Positions 18,101-28,558 of a stretch of 64,000 nt of DNA are shown one piece after another. The notes beneath the pieces are model-generated. The model was not told the DNA's origin and ran no database searches. It saw only the letters and a program-made list of their open reading frames with translations. The position numbers and the translations under genes are program-made. Source of the DNA: Flavobacteriales bacterium. Its GTDB lineage: Bacteria > Bacteroidota > Bacteroidia > Flavobacteriales_F > PHOS-HE28. The DNA lies in the NCBI GenBank assembly GCA_019638115.1, contig JAHBUK010000003.1:372001-436000 (forward strand), given 5' to 3'. Position 1 is the first letter of the stretch; each line of letters starts with the position of its first letter.

Positions 18101-18255
18101 GCGCCGGATCGCTGGCCCGCAACGTGATGGGCGTGGCCCTGCTGGGCGGCATCGGCATCGCCACGCTGATCGGCGTGTTCATGTACCCCATGTTCTTCGT
18201 GCTCATCGGCAAGCTGGCACGCTACGAGCAGCACCGCGAAAAAGCCGCGTCATGA
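15103..18255 (+). CDS. RND multidrug efflux permease (HAE1/AcrB type)
   Basis: A 1050-residue proton-driven inner-membrane pump with twelve predicted membrane helices and two large periplasmic loops. It opens with the usual FFVRRPIVAMVIAI helix. The proton-relay pair is intact in TM4 (GIVVDDAIVVVEA) and the TM10 lysine is present (MAAKNAILIVEFAK). The pump should export hydrophobic or amphipathic compounds from the periplasm and membrane, with the adaptor upstream and the channel downstream. Both junctions are 4-nt overlaps, so the three genes form one operon. The substrate cannot be told from sequence. Confidence 0.93.
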   Translation: MSTPPEQHHFFVRRPIVAMVIAIITVIVGTVSMLGLPIEQYPDITPPIVQVRSFYTGANAISVERSVATPLEQQINGVDNMLYMKSTNANDGSMVIDVTFEVGTDPDMNTVFTQTRVSAATAKLPEEVKRLGVTTQKSLPNVMQAITLTATDGRYDQQFLGNYALINIKDELARLPGVGRVEVMGASDYAMRIWVKPDLLAKMGIGVNEIVDAIRQQSAIVPGGKFGAEPAPPGTELTYSVRMPDRLQTEEAFGAIVVRTHADGSQVRVKDIARVELGVENYLMTTRMNGSPCALIAVYQAPGSNAVELAARLDEAMAGLAAKFPEGMRHEVALDSTEPIRAGIEEIVHTLFEALLLVILVVFLFIQDWRATLIPTLAIPVSLVGAFMLFPLLGFSINVLSLLGLVLAIGIVVDDAIVVVEAVQVNMEKGMDAARATTAAMKEVTAPIIATTLVMVAVFVPVATMAGITGKLYQQFAVTIVVSVLISSVNALSLSPALCAVLMRPHGTTGGPLGRFFAGFNRVFDRSTNRYMGFTQVVARKITRSMVFVGVLVLGVLLLGRAVPGGFLPEEDQGYFYVNIQLPEAASLQRTDEVCAQVERILAEVPGVEMVTTAAGFSLLSGAMSSNAGFMFVSAADWADRPWTVAQAIRKINYRLATEVSGGQAFCFGPPAIPGLGSGSGFSMMLLDKGGNEPAYLAEHAGRFMKAAMQRPEIASAFTPFNAGVPQRYLDIDKEKAMKLGVPLNSIYSTVGSFLGGTYVNDFDRFGRLYKAYVQAEPEYRLGPEQLDLFHVKNNAGQPVPLSTLVHVEESTGPEFTNRFNLYRSVELTGAPAPGFSSSQALAALEEVAAEVLPDDMGYSWNAMSYQEKASSGSATMVFAFSLFFVFLILAAQYESWSLPLTILLGTPFAVFGAFLLLWVFRFFNETYVLNVFVQISLVMLIAMAAKNAILIVEFAKLRFDEGMSLYDAAMQGARDRFRPILMTVFAFILGILPLVLATGAGSLARNVMGVALLGGIGIATLIGVFMYPMFFVLIGKLARYEQHREKAAS

Positions 18256-19688
18256 GCAGTTCCCTCCGCACCCTGCTGCTGCTGGTGGCCGCCACCGGCC
18301 TGCTGCACGCCTGCAAGGTGGGCCGCAACTACAGCGGCATGGGCATGGCCGCGCCCCAGCAGTTCCGCGATACGGCCCTGACCGCCGACACCACCGCGCT
18401 GGCCGGCCTGGCGGGACACGCCGGGCTGGAATGGTGGACGCTGTTCCGCGATCCCGTGCTGGACACCCTCGTACACGAAGCGCTGCGCAACAACCGCGAC
18501 CTCAACGCCGCCGTGCTGCGCATCGACCAGGCCGCCGCCGCACTGGCCATCCGCCGCGCCGACCTCGCGCCGCGCATCGGTGTGCAGGGCGACTACACTT
18601 ACGGCAACTACCCGCTACTGGGCAGCGACGAGGCGCGTACCAACGTGTTCGGCGGGGGTGTGCTGGCCTGGGAGCTGGACCTCTGGGGTCGCCTGCGCCG
18701 CCTGAACGAGGCCGCCCGCGCCGAACTGCTGGGCACCCAGCTCGCCGTGCGCGGCCTGCGGATCGACCTGGTGAGCGCCGTGGCCTCCACCTACTTCCAA
18801 CTGCTGGAGTTCCGCACCGCGCTGGGGATCGCCGAGGAGACCGTGGCCCTGCGCGACAGCATGCTCACGCTGATCGATGCGCGCTTCAACGGTGGCATCG
18901 CGGCGGAGATCGAACTGGACCAGGCGCGCATCCAACTCGCCATCGCGGCGGCCGCCGTTCCGCAGTACAAGCGCCAGATCGCCACCACCGAGCACGCCCT
19001 GAGCATCCTGGTGGGCCGCGCGCCGGGCGCCGTGGGTACGGGTGCGCCCTTGGCCCAGCAGCCGCCCGTGCCGGAGATCCCCGTGGGCCTGCCCAGCGAA
19101 CTGCTGAAACGCCGTCCGGACATCCTCGCCGCCGAGCAGGCCGTGGTGGCGCAGAACGCACGCGCCGGTGCCGCCGTGGCGCAGCGCTTCCCCACCATCA
19201 GCCTCACCGGCCTGCTGGGCGTGGCCAGCGCGGACCTCGCCAGTTTCACCTCGGGCACCACCGCGTACAGCATCACCGGCGGGCTGTTCGGGCCGCTGTT
19301 CAACTGGGGGCAGAACGTGCGGCGTGTGGAGATCGAACGGCTGCGCACCGAGGAGGCCGCCCTGCGCTACGAACAGAGCGTACTGCAGGCGTTGGGCGAG
19401 GTGCAGGACGCGCTGGTGGCCATCCGTACCCTGAAGGACGAACAGGTGGCCCGCGAGGCCCACGTGAAGGCGGCCGTGAACGCGCAGTTCCTCTCGCAAC
19501 AGCGCTACGACAAGGGCGTCACCAGCTACCTGGAGGCGCTGGAATCGCAGCGGCAGGCCTTCGAGTCGCAGCTGTTGCTGGCCAGCGTGCGTCGCCAATT
19601 GCTGCAGAACCACGTGCTGCTGTACCGCGCGCTGGGGGGCGGTTGGCCCACGGCGGAAGAGAAGAAGGCCGAGCAGGAGGGACGTTGA
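18252..19688 (+). CDS. Outer-membrane efflux channel (OprM/NodT type), lipoprotein
   Basis: A 478-residue TolC-like protein with two outer-membrane efflux repeats. The lipobox LLHACKVG marks it as a lipoprotein. Typical features include LEWWTLFRDPVLD, RRADLAPRIGV and a LLKRRPDILAAEQ segment at the start of the second repeat. It completes the tripartite pump with the two upstream genes. The start overlaps the permease stop (ATGA). Confidence 0.9.
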   Translation: MSSSLRTLLLLVAATGLLHACKVGRNYSGMGMAAPQQFRDTALTADTTALAGLAGHAGLEWWTLFRDPVLDTLVHEALRNNRDLNAAVLRIDQAAAALAIRRADLAPRIGVQGDYTYGNYPLLGSDEARTNVFGGGVLAWELDLWGRLRRLNEAARAELLGTQLAVRGLRIDLVSAVASTYFQLLEFRTALGIAEETVALRDSMLTLIDARFNGGIAAEIELDQARIQLAIAAAAVPQYKRQIATTEHALSILVGRAPGAVGTGAPLAQQPPVPEIPVGLPSELLKRRPDILAAEQAVVAQNARAGAAVAQRFPTISLTGLLGVASADLASFTSGTTAYSITGGLFGPLFNWGQNVRRVEIERLRTEEAALRYEQSVLQALGEVQDALVAIRTLKDEQVAREAHVKAAVNAQFLSQQRYDKGVTSYLEALESQRQAFESQLLLASVRRQLLQNHVLLYRALGGGWPTAEEKKAEQEGR

Positions 19689-19797
19689 CGGCCGTGGTGC
19701 GCAGCAGCGGTCCTGCAGAACGACCGCTCCAGAAGGGTGTGGTGGAGTGCGTTGATCGGCCGGTGGAAGTGCCTCGGACCCACCGGGATCGGCATGC

Positions 19798-20172
19798 TCA
19801 GTTCGCCAGCTTCTTCAGCACCCACACCGCACCGAACACCTCCACCATGCTCCAGGGGATCGCATAAGGCAGCACGCTGAAGGGCAGCACACCCAGGTTG
19901 CCCACCACGATCCACATCAGCACGAAGCCCACGAGCCATCCGATGGCAGCGGTCTCCACCATGCTGAAGCGCTTGGCCACGATGAACAGTGCGATGGAAA
20001 AACACAGGGCCCACACGCCCCAAAGGGCGCCGTTGATCGGCTCGCCGGGGAAGGTGAGGCCCATGGCTCGGTAGTGGCCGGTCCAGTGGTCGATGAGGAG
20101 CAACTGGTTGCGCAAGAATTCGTGGAAGGAGATCCACACGGTGGCGGCCAGGATGGCGAGGAGGGGGCGCAT
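19798..20172 (-). CDS. Four-helix membrane protein, unknown function
   Basis: A 124-residue protein with an N-terminal helix, a short loop with NQLLLIDHW and GLTFPGEPINGALWG, and three further hydrophobic helices. ATG 20172 gives a clean signal-anchor start; six more codons are open upstream. It stands alone, convergent with the efflux operon. The pattern resembles small Bacteroidota integral membrane proteins, but no family is recognised. Confidence 0.65.
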   Translation of the reverse strand: MRPLLAILAATVWISFHEFLRNQLLLIDHWTGHYRAMGLTFPGEPINGALWGVWALCFSIALFIVAKRFSMVETAAIGWLVGFVLMWIVVGNLGVLPFSVLPYAIPWSMVEVFGAVWVLKKLAN

Positions 20173-20233
20173 GGTGCAGGGTGGTGGCACCCAAAGCTAT
20201 GCGGCGGCACGAACTAGCCCCGACCTTCGCCCC

Positions 20234-20680
20234 ATGCAGAAACACGTGCTGCTCGCCCACCTCAACACCTTGCTGGATCAGCGCATGCAAGCCCTGAAGT
20301 CCGAGCTCGCCGCCACCCTCGAGGCCCGCAACAGCGACACCAAGAGCAGCGCGGGCGACAAGCACGAGGTGGGCCGCGCCATGGTGCAGCAGGAGTTGGA
20401 TCAACTGGAAGCGCAGCTCGCCAAGACACAAGCCATGCAGCAGGAACTCGCACGTGTACCGCTGGACCGCAGCTACGATCGTGTGGCCTTCGGCAGCCTG
20501 GTCACCACCGATCAAGGGTGCTACTTCATCGCCATCGGGCTGGGGGCAATGGAGGTCGAAGGCGAAACGTGCTACGCGATCTCCCTCGCTTCACCCATCG
20601 GTCAGGCGTTGAAGGACAAGTGTGTGGGCGATGCGATCGACTTCAACGGGAAGCGGATCAGGGTGCAAGCGATTCAGTGA
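20234..20680 (+). CDS. GreA/GreB-like C-terminal domain protein, copy 1
   Basis: A 148-residue protein. The N-terminal half is a helical coiled coil (residues 1-75, with RNSDTKSSAGDKHEVGRAM). The C-terminal half has the Gre-factor FKBP-like domain: VAFGSLVTTDQGCYFIAI, ISLASPIGQALKDK and a final G-D-x-I-x-F strand. It may bind RNA polymerase as an elongation-factor relative. This small Bacteroidota family is sometimes mislabelled as an acyl-carrier-protein synthase. A close paralogue lies at 35630. GACCTTCG, a -7-like box, ends four bases before the ATG. Confidence 0.75.
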   Translation: MQKHVLLAHLNTLLDQRMQALKSELAATLEARNSDTKSSAGDKHEVGRAMVQQELDQLEAQLAKTQAMQQELARVPLDRSYDRVAFGSLVTTDQGCYFIAIGLGAMEVEGETCYAISLASPIGQALKDKCVGDAIDFNGKRIRVQAIQ

Positions 20681-20723
20681 GCTGGCAAGGGGGCGATGTT
20701 TTGCTCTGCCTGCTGACCTTCCT

Positions 20724-20979
20724 ACTCAATCCTCCGCCGCGCTCCCATCCCCGCACATGCGCACGATCTTCGGCGTGAACGATCCGATCACTTCGATCAA
20801 TTCGCGCTGGCTGGCCATTACGGTGTTGATGTCCTTGTAGGCCATGGGCGCTTCGTCGATGCCGCCACCGATGAGCTCGATGCCGTGCTGCTCCAAGTGC
20901 TTCTTCACTACGGAAGGGCTGATGGTCTCCTTCGCCTTGGTACGGCTCATCAAACGACCCGCGCCGTGGCTGGCCGATG
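20724..20979 (-). pseudogene. rtcB': Detached 3' fragment of rtcB (direct repeat copy A)
   Basis: These 256 bp match 24808-25063 without gaps and with six differences, all at third codon positions and all synonymous. The fragment encodes the last 85 residues of RtcB and ends at the same stop codon. It lacks the catalytic part, so it should be inactive even if translated from the in-frame TTG at 20986. It marks the left border of the inserted cassette. Confidence 0.9.
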
Positions 20980-20991
20980 AGGACAATGAGC

Positions 20992-21710
20992 CTACCGCTG
21001 TGCCCCGTGCTTCCGCAGGCGGAATACCCGATGAACATGCTGGTTCAGATCGACACAGAGCAATTTCCCGTCAAGTGATCCACCACGGCCGAGCAACACC
21101 TTCAATGCTTCATTGGCCTGCATACCGCCCAGTACCATGGCGGTGGACGGCATGATTCCTGCCTCCTCGCAATTCATCACCGCATCGGCGTAGTACGCTT
21201 CCAGATCGAATGCGTCGCTCAGGCTGAAGCAGTGGTGGTGGTGCAGCACGGTAAGGTAGCCTACCCATTCGCGCACGGCCGCGAAAACCAATGGAACACC
21301 AGCACTCCCGCATGCCTTATCGATCGCGATTCGGGCCTCAAGGTTGTCGGTGCAATCACAAACGATATCGTGGCGATCGACCAGGTCCTTTTCGGCTCCC
21401 GTGAACCTCTTCGTGATCGCTCGCAGACGCACTTCCGGGTTCTGAGTGGCCAATCGCGAGGAAAGGACCGCAGCCTTGGACATCCCGACATCAGTGGGGA
21501 AGTAATGGAACTGCCGGTGCAGATTGGAGTGTTCCACGAGGTCCCCATCAACGATCGTGATGTTGCCGACGCCCGTGGCGGCAAGCAGTGTGGCAACAGG
21601 CGTGCCCAAGCCACCAGCACCGATGATCAGTGCCCTGCCCTTGCTCAGACGCGCTTGGGATCCAGCACCGAATCCCTCCACAATGACCTGCTTCGCGTAG
21701 CGTGAAAGGT

Positions 21711-21714
<4 letters not shown>
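20992..21714 (-). CDS. E1-like adenylyltransferase (ThiF/MoeB/HesA family)
   Basis: A 240-residue Rossmann-fold enzyme. The ATP site GAGGLGTP is at residues 32-39, followed by IVDGDLVEHSNLHRQ (Asp plus the Arg of the adenylation site) and CDCTDN at 119-124. Cys182 in NCEEAGIMP falls where ThiF carries its reactive cysteine. The two CxxC zinc pairs of MoeB are missing. Such enzymes adenylate the C-terminal Gly-Gly of a ubiquitin-like protein. A suitable partner with a C-terminal Gly-Gly is encoded two genes upstream. The GTG start overlaps the DUF4132 stop (GTGA), so the genes are translationally coupled. No thiamine or molybdopterin genes are nearby. Confidence 0.85.
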
Positions 21715-24311
<2,597 letters not shown>

Positions 24312-24313
24312 GT

Positions 24314-24745
24314 TCAACCGCCCACCAGGGGAGTAAGCTTGATGAAACAGATGCTCGTGTTCTTCGAGAGCAGGATCACTTCTTCAAGCGAACTGGCTTG
24401 TTCGTCATCCACCAATATGAAGAATCCGTTGCGCTGGAACGCTTCTAGTGCGATGTAGACCTGCTTCTCCCCATCGACCAAACGCTGGTTGCGCAACCGT
24501 ACACCATTCAGAGTTCGCTCTGCATCCGTGGGATCCACCAATCCTTGGTAAAACTCAGGTCGCTTGGTATTGTAGCGCTCCACCTCCTGAAGCACGCGCG
24601 CTTCAATGATGTCCTTGACCGTAACTCGTTCACTCGCGAATTCCAGTTCGATCTCGTTGAGAAGGTCACCGGAAAAGGACTCGTCTTTGACCGCAATGCG
24701 CATGGGAATGTCGTTGGTCCCGCTAATATCGAAACGGGTAGCCAT
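24314..24745 (-). CDS. Ubiquitin-like beta-grasp protein with C-terminal Gly-Gly
   Basis: A 143-residue protein. Strands at residues 15-21 and 30-37, then a helix (TVKDIIEARVLQEVERYN, 42-59), follow the beta-grasp order. An insertion of about 45 residues comes next (FYQGLVDPTDAERTLNG). The last 35 residues line up with the end of ubiquitin in length and pattern: FFILVDDEQ, a LEEVILL turn, SICFIKLTPLVGG. The protein stops exactly after Gly142-Gly143, the mature end needed for adenylation by an E1. It heads a three-gene operon with DUF4132 and the E1-like enzyme. ATG 24745 was preferred over an upstream start that would read into the repeat. Confidence 0.7.
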   Translation of the reverse strand: MATRFDISGTNDIPMRIAVKDESFSGDLLNEIELEFASERVTVKDIIEARVLQEVERYNTKRPEFYQGLVDPTDAERTLNGVRLRNQRLVDGEKQVYIALEAFQRNGFFILVDDEQASSLEEVILLSKNTSICFIKLTPLVGG

Positions 24746-24766
24746 ATCAGGTGCAAATCCGGTCGA

Positions 24767-24797
24767 CAAGCTAGGGAACCGGAGCGTAAAAGCGCAA
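24767..24797 (-). promoter_or_regulatory. Promoter of the ubiquitin-like operon
   Basis: On the minus strand TTG (24797-24795), 21 nt, then TAGCTTG (24773-24767), 22 bp before the ATG. Spacing equals that of the DUF2130 promoter. It lies inside the cassette, so the unit carries its own promoter. Confidence 0.45.
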
Positions 24798-24807
24798 CCG
24801 ACACTGA

Positions 24808-25063
24808 ACTCAATCCTCCGCAGCGCTCCCATCCCCGCACATGCGCACGATCTTCGGTGTGAAGGAACCGATCACTTCGATCAATTCGCGCTGGCTGGCC
24901 ATCACGGTGTTGATGTCCTTGTAGGCCATGGGCGCTTCGTCGATGCCGCCACCGATTAGCTCGATGCCGTGCTGCTCCAAGTGCTTCTTCACTACGGAAG
25001 GGCTGATGGTCTCCTTCGCCTTGGTACGGCTCATCAAACGACCCGCGCCGTGGCTGGCCGATG
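24808..25063. repeat. Direct repeat copy B (3' end of intact rtcB)
   Basis: The partner of 20724-20979, 250 of 256 positions identical and collinear. The start-to-start distance of 4084 bp defines the inserted unit. Confidence 0.95.
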
Positions 25064-26225
25064 CGATGCTCTCCGTAACGCCGGTGCCGCGCACGATGTA
25101 GCCGGGTGCCGTCATGCTGCCGGGGATCACGCCGAGCACGCCCTTGCCTGCGGGAGTTGCGCCCTTGCGATGCACGATCACTTCCTTGCCTTCATGCACT
25201 TCCTTCCACGCGAAATTGTGGTGGTTCTCCACCATGGCAGCAGGCTTCTCGCCCAAGGCCTTCGCGATGCGTGCATGGATGTGATGATGACATGCTGAAG
25301 CGAAGTCGCCCGCGAGGTTCATGGCCAGCCAGTACTCCATGCCTTCGGCGCTATCGAGCGAGAGCCACGCGAGGTTCTGCGCCTCTGCGGGCAATTTGCA
25401 GAGCTCCTTCGCCACGCGCGTGTAGTGCGCAGCGATGCCTGCACCCAAGCCACGTGATCCGCTGTGCGAGAGCAGCGCGAGGTACTTGCCCGGTGCGAGT
25501 CCGAATTCGTTTTTCGCATCGGTGATCTCGGCCACACCGAATTCCACGAAGTGGTTGCCGCTGCCGCTTGAACCGATCTGGCGCCAAGCGCGGTCCTTCA
25601 GCTGCTTCACCACGGGGATGGTGTCGAACTCCGCGCGCTCCAGCACGGCATCGCCCATGGGCTTCTCGTGTACGGCACGGCCGAAGCGCGTGTGTTCCAC
25701 GAGCAGGCGCTTGTGGTCCTCGCGGTGCGTGGCCAGCACTTCAGGCGCGATGTGGAACACGCTGAGGCACATGCGGCAGCCGATGTCCACGCCCACGCCG
25801 TAGGGGATCACCGCGTTCTCCACGGCGAGCACGCCACCAATGGGCAGGCCGTAGCCTTGGTGCGCATCGGGCATGAGGGCACCGGCCACCGTCACGGGAA
25901 GCTTCATGGCGATCTCCATTTGGTGGATGGCTCCTTGCTCGATGTGCTCGTTGCCGAAAGCACGATAGTCTTTCCGCGCCACTAACTCGTGCATCGCTTC
26001 AGATTTCCGGTCGCGACCGGTGAGTGCGTCGGCGATGGGCGCATAGTGCTCGTGCTCTGCGAATGCAGCCGGATCCGCTGCGATACGGGCCAACTCAGCG
26101 AGCACCTCTTCCTTGTTCGTCTTGCGGTGATGCTTCAGCATCACGTTGATGGCAATGCCGATCGCGCGTCCTTCCGGGAATCCGAGGGCGATCAAGTCCT
26201 TACCGCGTAGTTTCAAGCCTTTCAT
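24810..26225 (-). CDS. rtcB: RtcB-family RNA ligase
   Basis: A 471-residue protein that joins 2',3'-cyclic phosphate or 3'-phosphate and 5'-OH RNA ends using GTP and metal ions, in tRNA repair or RNA stress. Family motifs are in place: GVDIGCRMCLS (metal Cys), GSGNHFVEFG, LSHSGSRGLG, ENHHNFAW, HRKGATPAGKG and the terminal MCGDGSAAED, whose preceding His/Gly region carries the guanylylation site. ATG 26225 starts the conserved MKGLKLRGKDL sequence; a start 12 codons upstream is less likely. The gene is complete although a cassette abuts its 3' end. It is divergent from a small membrane protein gene with a 36-bp gap. Confidence 0.93.
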   Translation of the reverse strand: MKGLKLRGKDLIALGFPEGRAIGIAINVMLKHHRKTNKEEVLAELARIAADPAAFAEHEHYAPIADALTGRDRKSEAMHELVARKDYRAFGNEHIEQGAIHQMEIAMKLPVTVAGALMPDAHQGYGLPIGGVLAVENAVIPYGVGVDIGCRMCLSVFHIAPEVLATHREDHKRLLVEHTRFGRAVHEKPMGDAVLERAEFDTIPVVKQLKDRAWRQIGSSGSGNHFVEFGVAEITDAKNEFGLAPGKYLALLSHSGSRGLGAGIAAHYTRVAKELCKLPAEAQNLAWLSLDSAEGMEYWLAMNLAGDFASACHHHIHARIAKALGEKPAAMVENHHNFAWKEVHEGKEVIVHRKGATPAGKGVLGVIPGSMTAPGYIVRGTGVTESIASASHGAGRLMSRTKAKETISPSVVKKHLEQHGIELIGGGIDEAPMAYKDINTVMASQRELIEVIGSFTPKIVRMCGDGSAAED

Positions 26226-26261
26226 GTTCAGTAATATTGGGAGTTCATTGGCACTGTTCAC

Positions 26262-26636
26262 ATGGATCTCTTGGCTGCCGCTGTCAGATTTGCCATCGGG
26301 GCGCTGCTCTTCGGCGGTTCAATAGTGATCTCTTGTGCAATTGGATTCTCGCTCTTCCCTGCTACCAAGCGTACTTGGCAGCTTGGGAGCAGCTTGGTCT
26401 TGTTGGCACTTCTCAACCTGGTTTCGTTCCACAAGTTCGCTGTGGAAGCGCCGATCGTATACGTTCTTGTGGTGCTAGTGTCTTGTGCTGTGCTTACGAT
26501 GCGGCTGCTGGATACCACGAACTCCATGTCCTTCAATGTGATCAGGTCTGGGATGTTCATTCTCATCGGGGTGCTTGGTGTGTTGCACTTGGGTGCGCTG
26601 GTCTTCTTGGCTGGCATGTGGTTGATCGGCCGTTGA
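26262..26636 (+). CDS. Small four-helix membrane protein
   Basis: A 124-residue, almost wholly hydrophobic protein with four predicted transmembrane helices (about 4-28, 36-55, 60-80, 93-118) and a charged FPATKRTW loop. No family is recognised. It is divergent from rtcB; TAATATTG just upstream (26231-26238) resembles a -7 box. It ends 10 bp before a minus-strand tRNA. Confidence 0.55.
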   Translation: MDLLAAAVRFAIGALLFGGSIVISCAIGFSLFPATKRTWQLGSSLVLLALLNLVSFHKFAVEAPIVYVLVVLVSCAVLTMRLLDTTNSMSFNVIRSGMFILIGVLGVLHLGALVFLAGMWLIGR

Positions 26637-26646
26637 AAGAGCACTG

Positions 26647-26717
26647 TGGAAGAGGATGGGATCGAACCATCACCTGCCGGGCTTCAACCGGCCGCTCTAC
26701 CCGAGAGCTGCTCTTCC
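26647..26717 (-). tRNA. tRNA-Phe (GAA), slightly irregular
   Basis: A 71-nt cloverleaf: acceptor GGAAGAG/CTCTTCC perfect, D stem GCTC/GAGC, anticodon stem GCCGG/CCGGC with loop TTGAAGC (anticodon GAA), T arm GATGG-TTCGATC-CCATC, discriminator A, no encoded CCA. Position 8 is C instead of U and the D loop is short and lacks A14. Confidence 0.75.
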
Positions 26718-26726
26718 ATAAGTGTG

Positions 26727-26806
26727 ATATGTGAAATTTGAGTTGTGAAGTGTGAAGTCGCTTCCCTTCGCCTCTCACACCTCCGCATTCACACATCACA
26801 TTTTTT
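26727..26806. repeat. Palindromic TGTGAAGTGTGAA-type spacer
   Basis: The spacer between two tRNAs carries GTGTGA/GTGAAGTGTGAA motifs on its left and CTCACACC/CATTCACACATCACA on its right, an imperfect long inverted repeat. A related element lies at 26960-27046. Confidence 0.5.
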
Positions 26807-26808
26807 CG

Positions 26809-26880
26809 CGGTGCTGGCGAGGATCGAACTCGCGACATCCCGATAGACAGTCGGGCATTCTACCACTGAACTACAGCACC
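26809..26880 (-). tRNA. tRNA-Asp (GTC)
   Basis: A 72-nt cloverleaf: acceptor GGTGCTG/CAGCACC, U8-A9, D stem GTTC/GAAT, anticodon stem CCCGA/TCGGG with loop CTGTCTA (anticodon GTC), T arm GCGAG-TTCGATC-CTCGC, discriminator G as expected for Asp. Position 37 is T, where a purine is normal. Confidence 0.8.
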
Positions 26881-26884
26881 GTTG

Positions 26885-26958
26885 TGACGGGTATGGGATT
26901 CGAACTCCCAACCGTCCGGGTCGAAACCGGGCACTCTGATCCATTGAGCTACAGGTGG
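26885..26958 (-). tRNA. tRNA-Arg-like (TCG) with non-pairing acceptor
   Basis: D arm (GCTC/GAGT), anticodon arm (CCGG-TTTCGAC-CCGG, anticodon TCG) and T-arm sequence (GTTCGAA) are tRNA-like, and the length of 74 nt is right. The 5' strand CCACCTG cannot pair with the 3' strand ACCCGTC, and the T stem pairs only if the loop is shifted by one base. It ends 4 nt before tRNA-Asp. It may be a pseudo-tRNA. Confidence 0.4.
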
Positions 26959-26959
26959 A

Positions 26960-27046
26960 GATGTGATGTGTGAAGTGCTAGCTGTGATGTGTGAGGTCGT
27001 ACGCCCCTTCACACCTCACCATTCACACCTCACACTTCACCTTTCC
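26960..27046. repeat. Second palindromic TGTGAAGTG-type spacer
   Basis: GTGATGTGTGAAGTG on the left faces CACCTCACACTTCAC on the right, with further GTGTGAGG / TTCACACC pairs inside. It belongs to the same family as 26727-26806 and separates the slipin gene from the tRNAs. Confidence 0.55.
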
Positions 27047-27047
27047 G

Positions 27048-28154
27048 CTACGGCGCCTTACCCGGAGAGAAGATCTCCTTCAATTGGTCGAGCACCTTGG
27101 CGTTGCCGCTGATGGAGAGCGTGTTCACCTTCTCGGCGATCTTCTCCACGTACTCCATCTCCTTCAGCTTGAAGAGCATGGCGTTGTCCTCCATCAGCTT
27201 CGCGGTGTTCAGCAGGCTGCGCGTGCTTGCCGTTTCCTCGCGACGCATGATGGTGTTCGCTTCCGCCTTCTTCTGCGCGATCAGCACCTGGTTCATGATC
27301 TCCTTCATGTCGCCAGGAAGGATGATGTCCTTGATGCCGTTGTACTTGATCGCCACACCGATGGCCTCGGCCTTCTCCTTCACGGTGGCGTCCACGTAGG
27401 CCGTCACCTCCTCCTTGTTGCCGAGGATCTCGTCCAGCGTCTTCGTACCGATGAACTCACGCAGGGCCAGCTGCACGGTCACATACAACTGCTTCTCGAA
27501 GTCCTTGGTCTCCAACAGGGCCTTGCGGATGTCGGTTACGCGGTACTGCGTGTTGAAGTTGATGCGCAGCGCGGCCTTGTCCTTGGTGAGGATGTCCTGG
27601 CCGTTCACTTCCAATTGGAGCAAACGCAGGTCGGCCTTCAGCACTTGGATCACGGTGCTGTTCTTCGCGTAGAAGTACACACCGGGCTGCAGCAAGGCCT
27701 TGGCTTCACCATCCACCATCAGGATGCCCTGCTCGTGCGGGTCCACGCTGTACACGCGGATGTACGGCAGCAGCGCGGGCTTCATCAGCAGGTCGCGGTC
27801 GATCTCTTTGTTGATCTCGATCTCGCCGAGGTCCATCGTGATGAACTTCAGCTCGATCAAGCCCTTGAAGAAGGCGTAGCGACCGGGCTTCAGCACCTCC
27901 TGGAAGTTGCCGTTGCGGTACTTCAGCACAAGCTGGTTGTCAGCCACCTCCACGATGGTGAGCAGGGCCGCCAGCTCCGCATCGCGCAGGAGCAGCTCCA
28001 GTGCGATGGGCGCGTTGAAGGGCACCGCCATGTCGTAGACCTTCACCTCGTCGAAGGGGCTGACGAAATGCTGGCCGGGTTTCAATACACGGCGGTAGTC
28101 GCCGTTGCGGAAGACGAGGCCGAGCTTGCCTTCCTGGATACGTTGGGTCATCAT
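27048..28154 (-). CDS. Slipin-like SPFH/band-7 protein
   Basis: A 368-residue protein. Its N-terminal 150 residues contain two copies of an LVFRNGDYRRVLKPGQH / LVLKYRNGNFQEVLKPGRY motif, typical of bacterial slipins of the Bacteroidota. An SPFH domain follows (about 150-300), with VYSVDPHEQGILMVDGEA and IRVTD-type strands, then a helical C-terminus with KKAEANTIMRREETASTR. Such proteins oligomerise on membranes and act as scaffolds. A clear N-terminal membrane helix is absent. No operon partner is seen. A second ATG one codon later is equally possible. Confidence 0.8.
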   Translation of the reverse strand: MMTQRIQEGKLGLVFRNGDYRRVLKPGQHFVSPFDEVKVYDMAVPFNAPIALELLLRDAELAALLTIVEVADNQLVLKYRNGNFQEVLKPGRYAFFKGLIELKFITMDLGEIEINKEIDRDLLMKPALLPYIRVYSVDPHEQGILMVDGEAKALLQPGVYFYAKNSTVIQVLKADLRLLQLEVNGQDILTKDKAALRINFNTQYRVTDIRKALLETKDFEKQLYVTVQLALREFIGTKTLDEILGNKEEVTAYVDATVKEKAEAIGVAIKYNGIKDIILPGDMKEIMNQVLIAQKKAEANTIMRREETASTRSLLNTAKLMEDNAMLFKLKEMEYVEKIAEKVNTLSISGNAKVLDQLKEIFSPGKAP

Positions 28155-28558
28155 GGTACTTCAGGTGTTGGCCAGCGCTTCGCGGTACCGCGCGAGACGT
28201 TGGTGAATTGTGGTGCCGCTTCCGGTGGGCACCGTTGACCGGGTATGTGGTGAGCACATCCAGGAGCATTGTCCGGGTTCGCTCTTGATCAGCAAGAGAA
28301 AGCGATGAGGACCCACCACCCGCGTTCGGCGGGGATCAGGGTGCAGGGCCTTGGCCTTTCGTTGACCGATCACTCTGGGGCATCATCGCCATTGCACATG
28401 TAGTGCGGTGGTCCCGATGCGTTCGGGTGAAGGGTGTTCGTGGGCCGCAGCCGTGCAGTGCGTGATCCGCAGGACGGACGCCGGTCGTTCTGCGCACTCG
28501 AGGGCAGCGCGCATTACCGGTGGATCCAACATCGCTTTCAGGGATGGACATTTGATAG
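28155..28558. other. Gene-free interval upstream of the slipin gene
   Basis: No open frame with protein-like composition and no structured RNA was recognised. A CTCGAG site is at 28497-28502. The interval probably holds the slipin promoter, but no clear TAnnTTTG box was found. Confidence 0.5.

Noticed and set aside
20724-20986. Independent small protein related to RtcB
   Set aside because: The sequence is a direct repeat of the rtcB 3' end with no catalytic part and only a TTG start.
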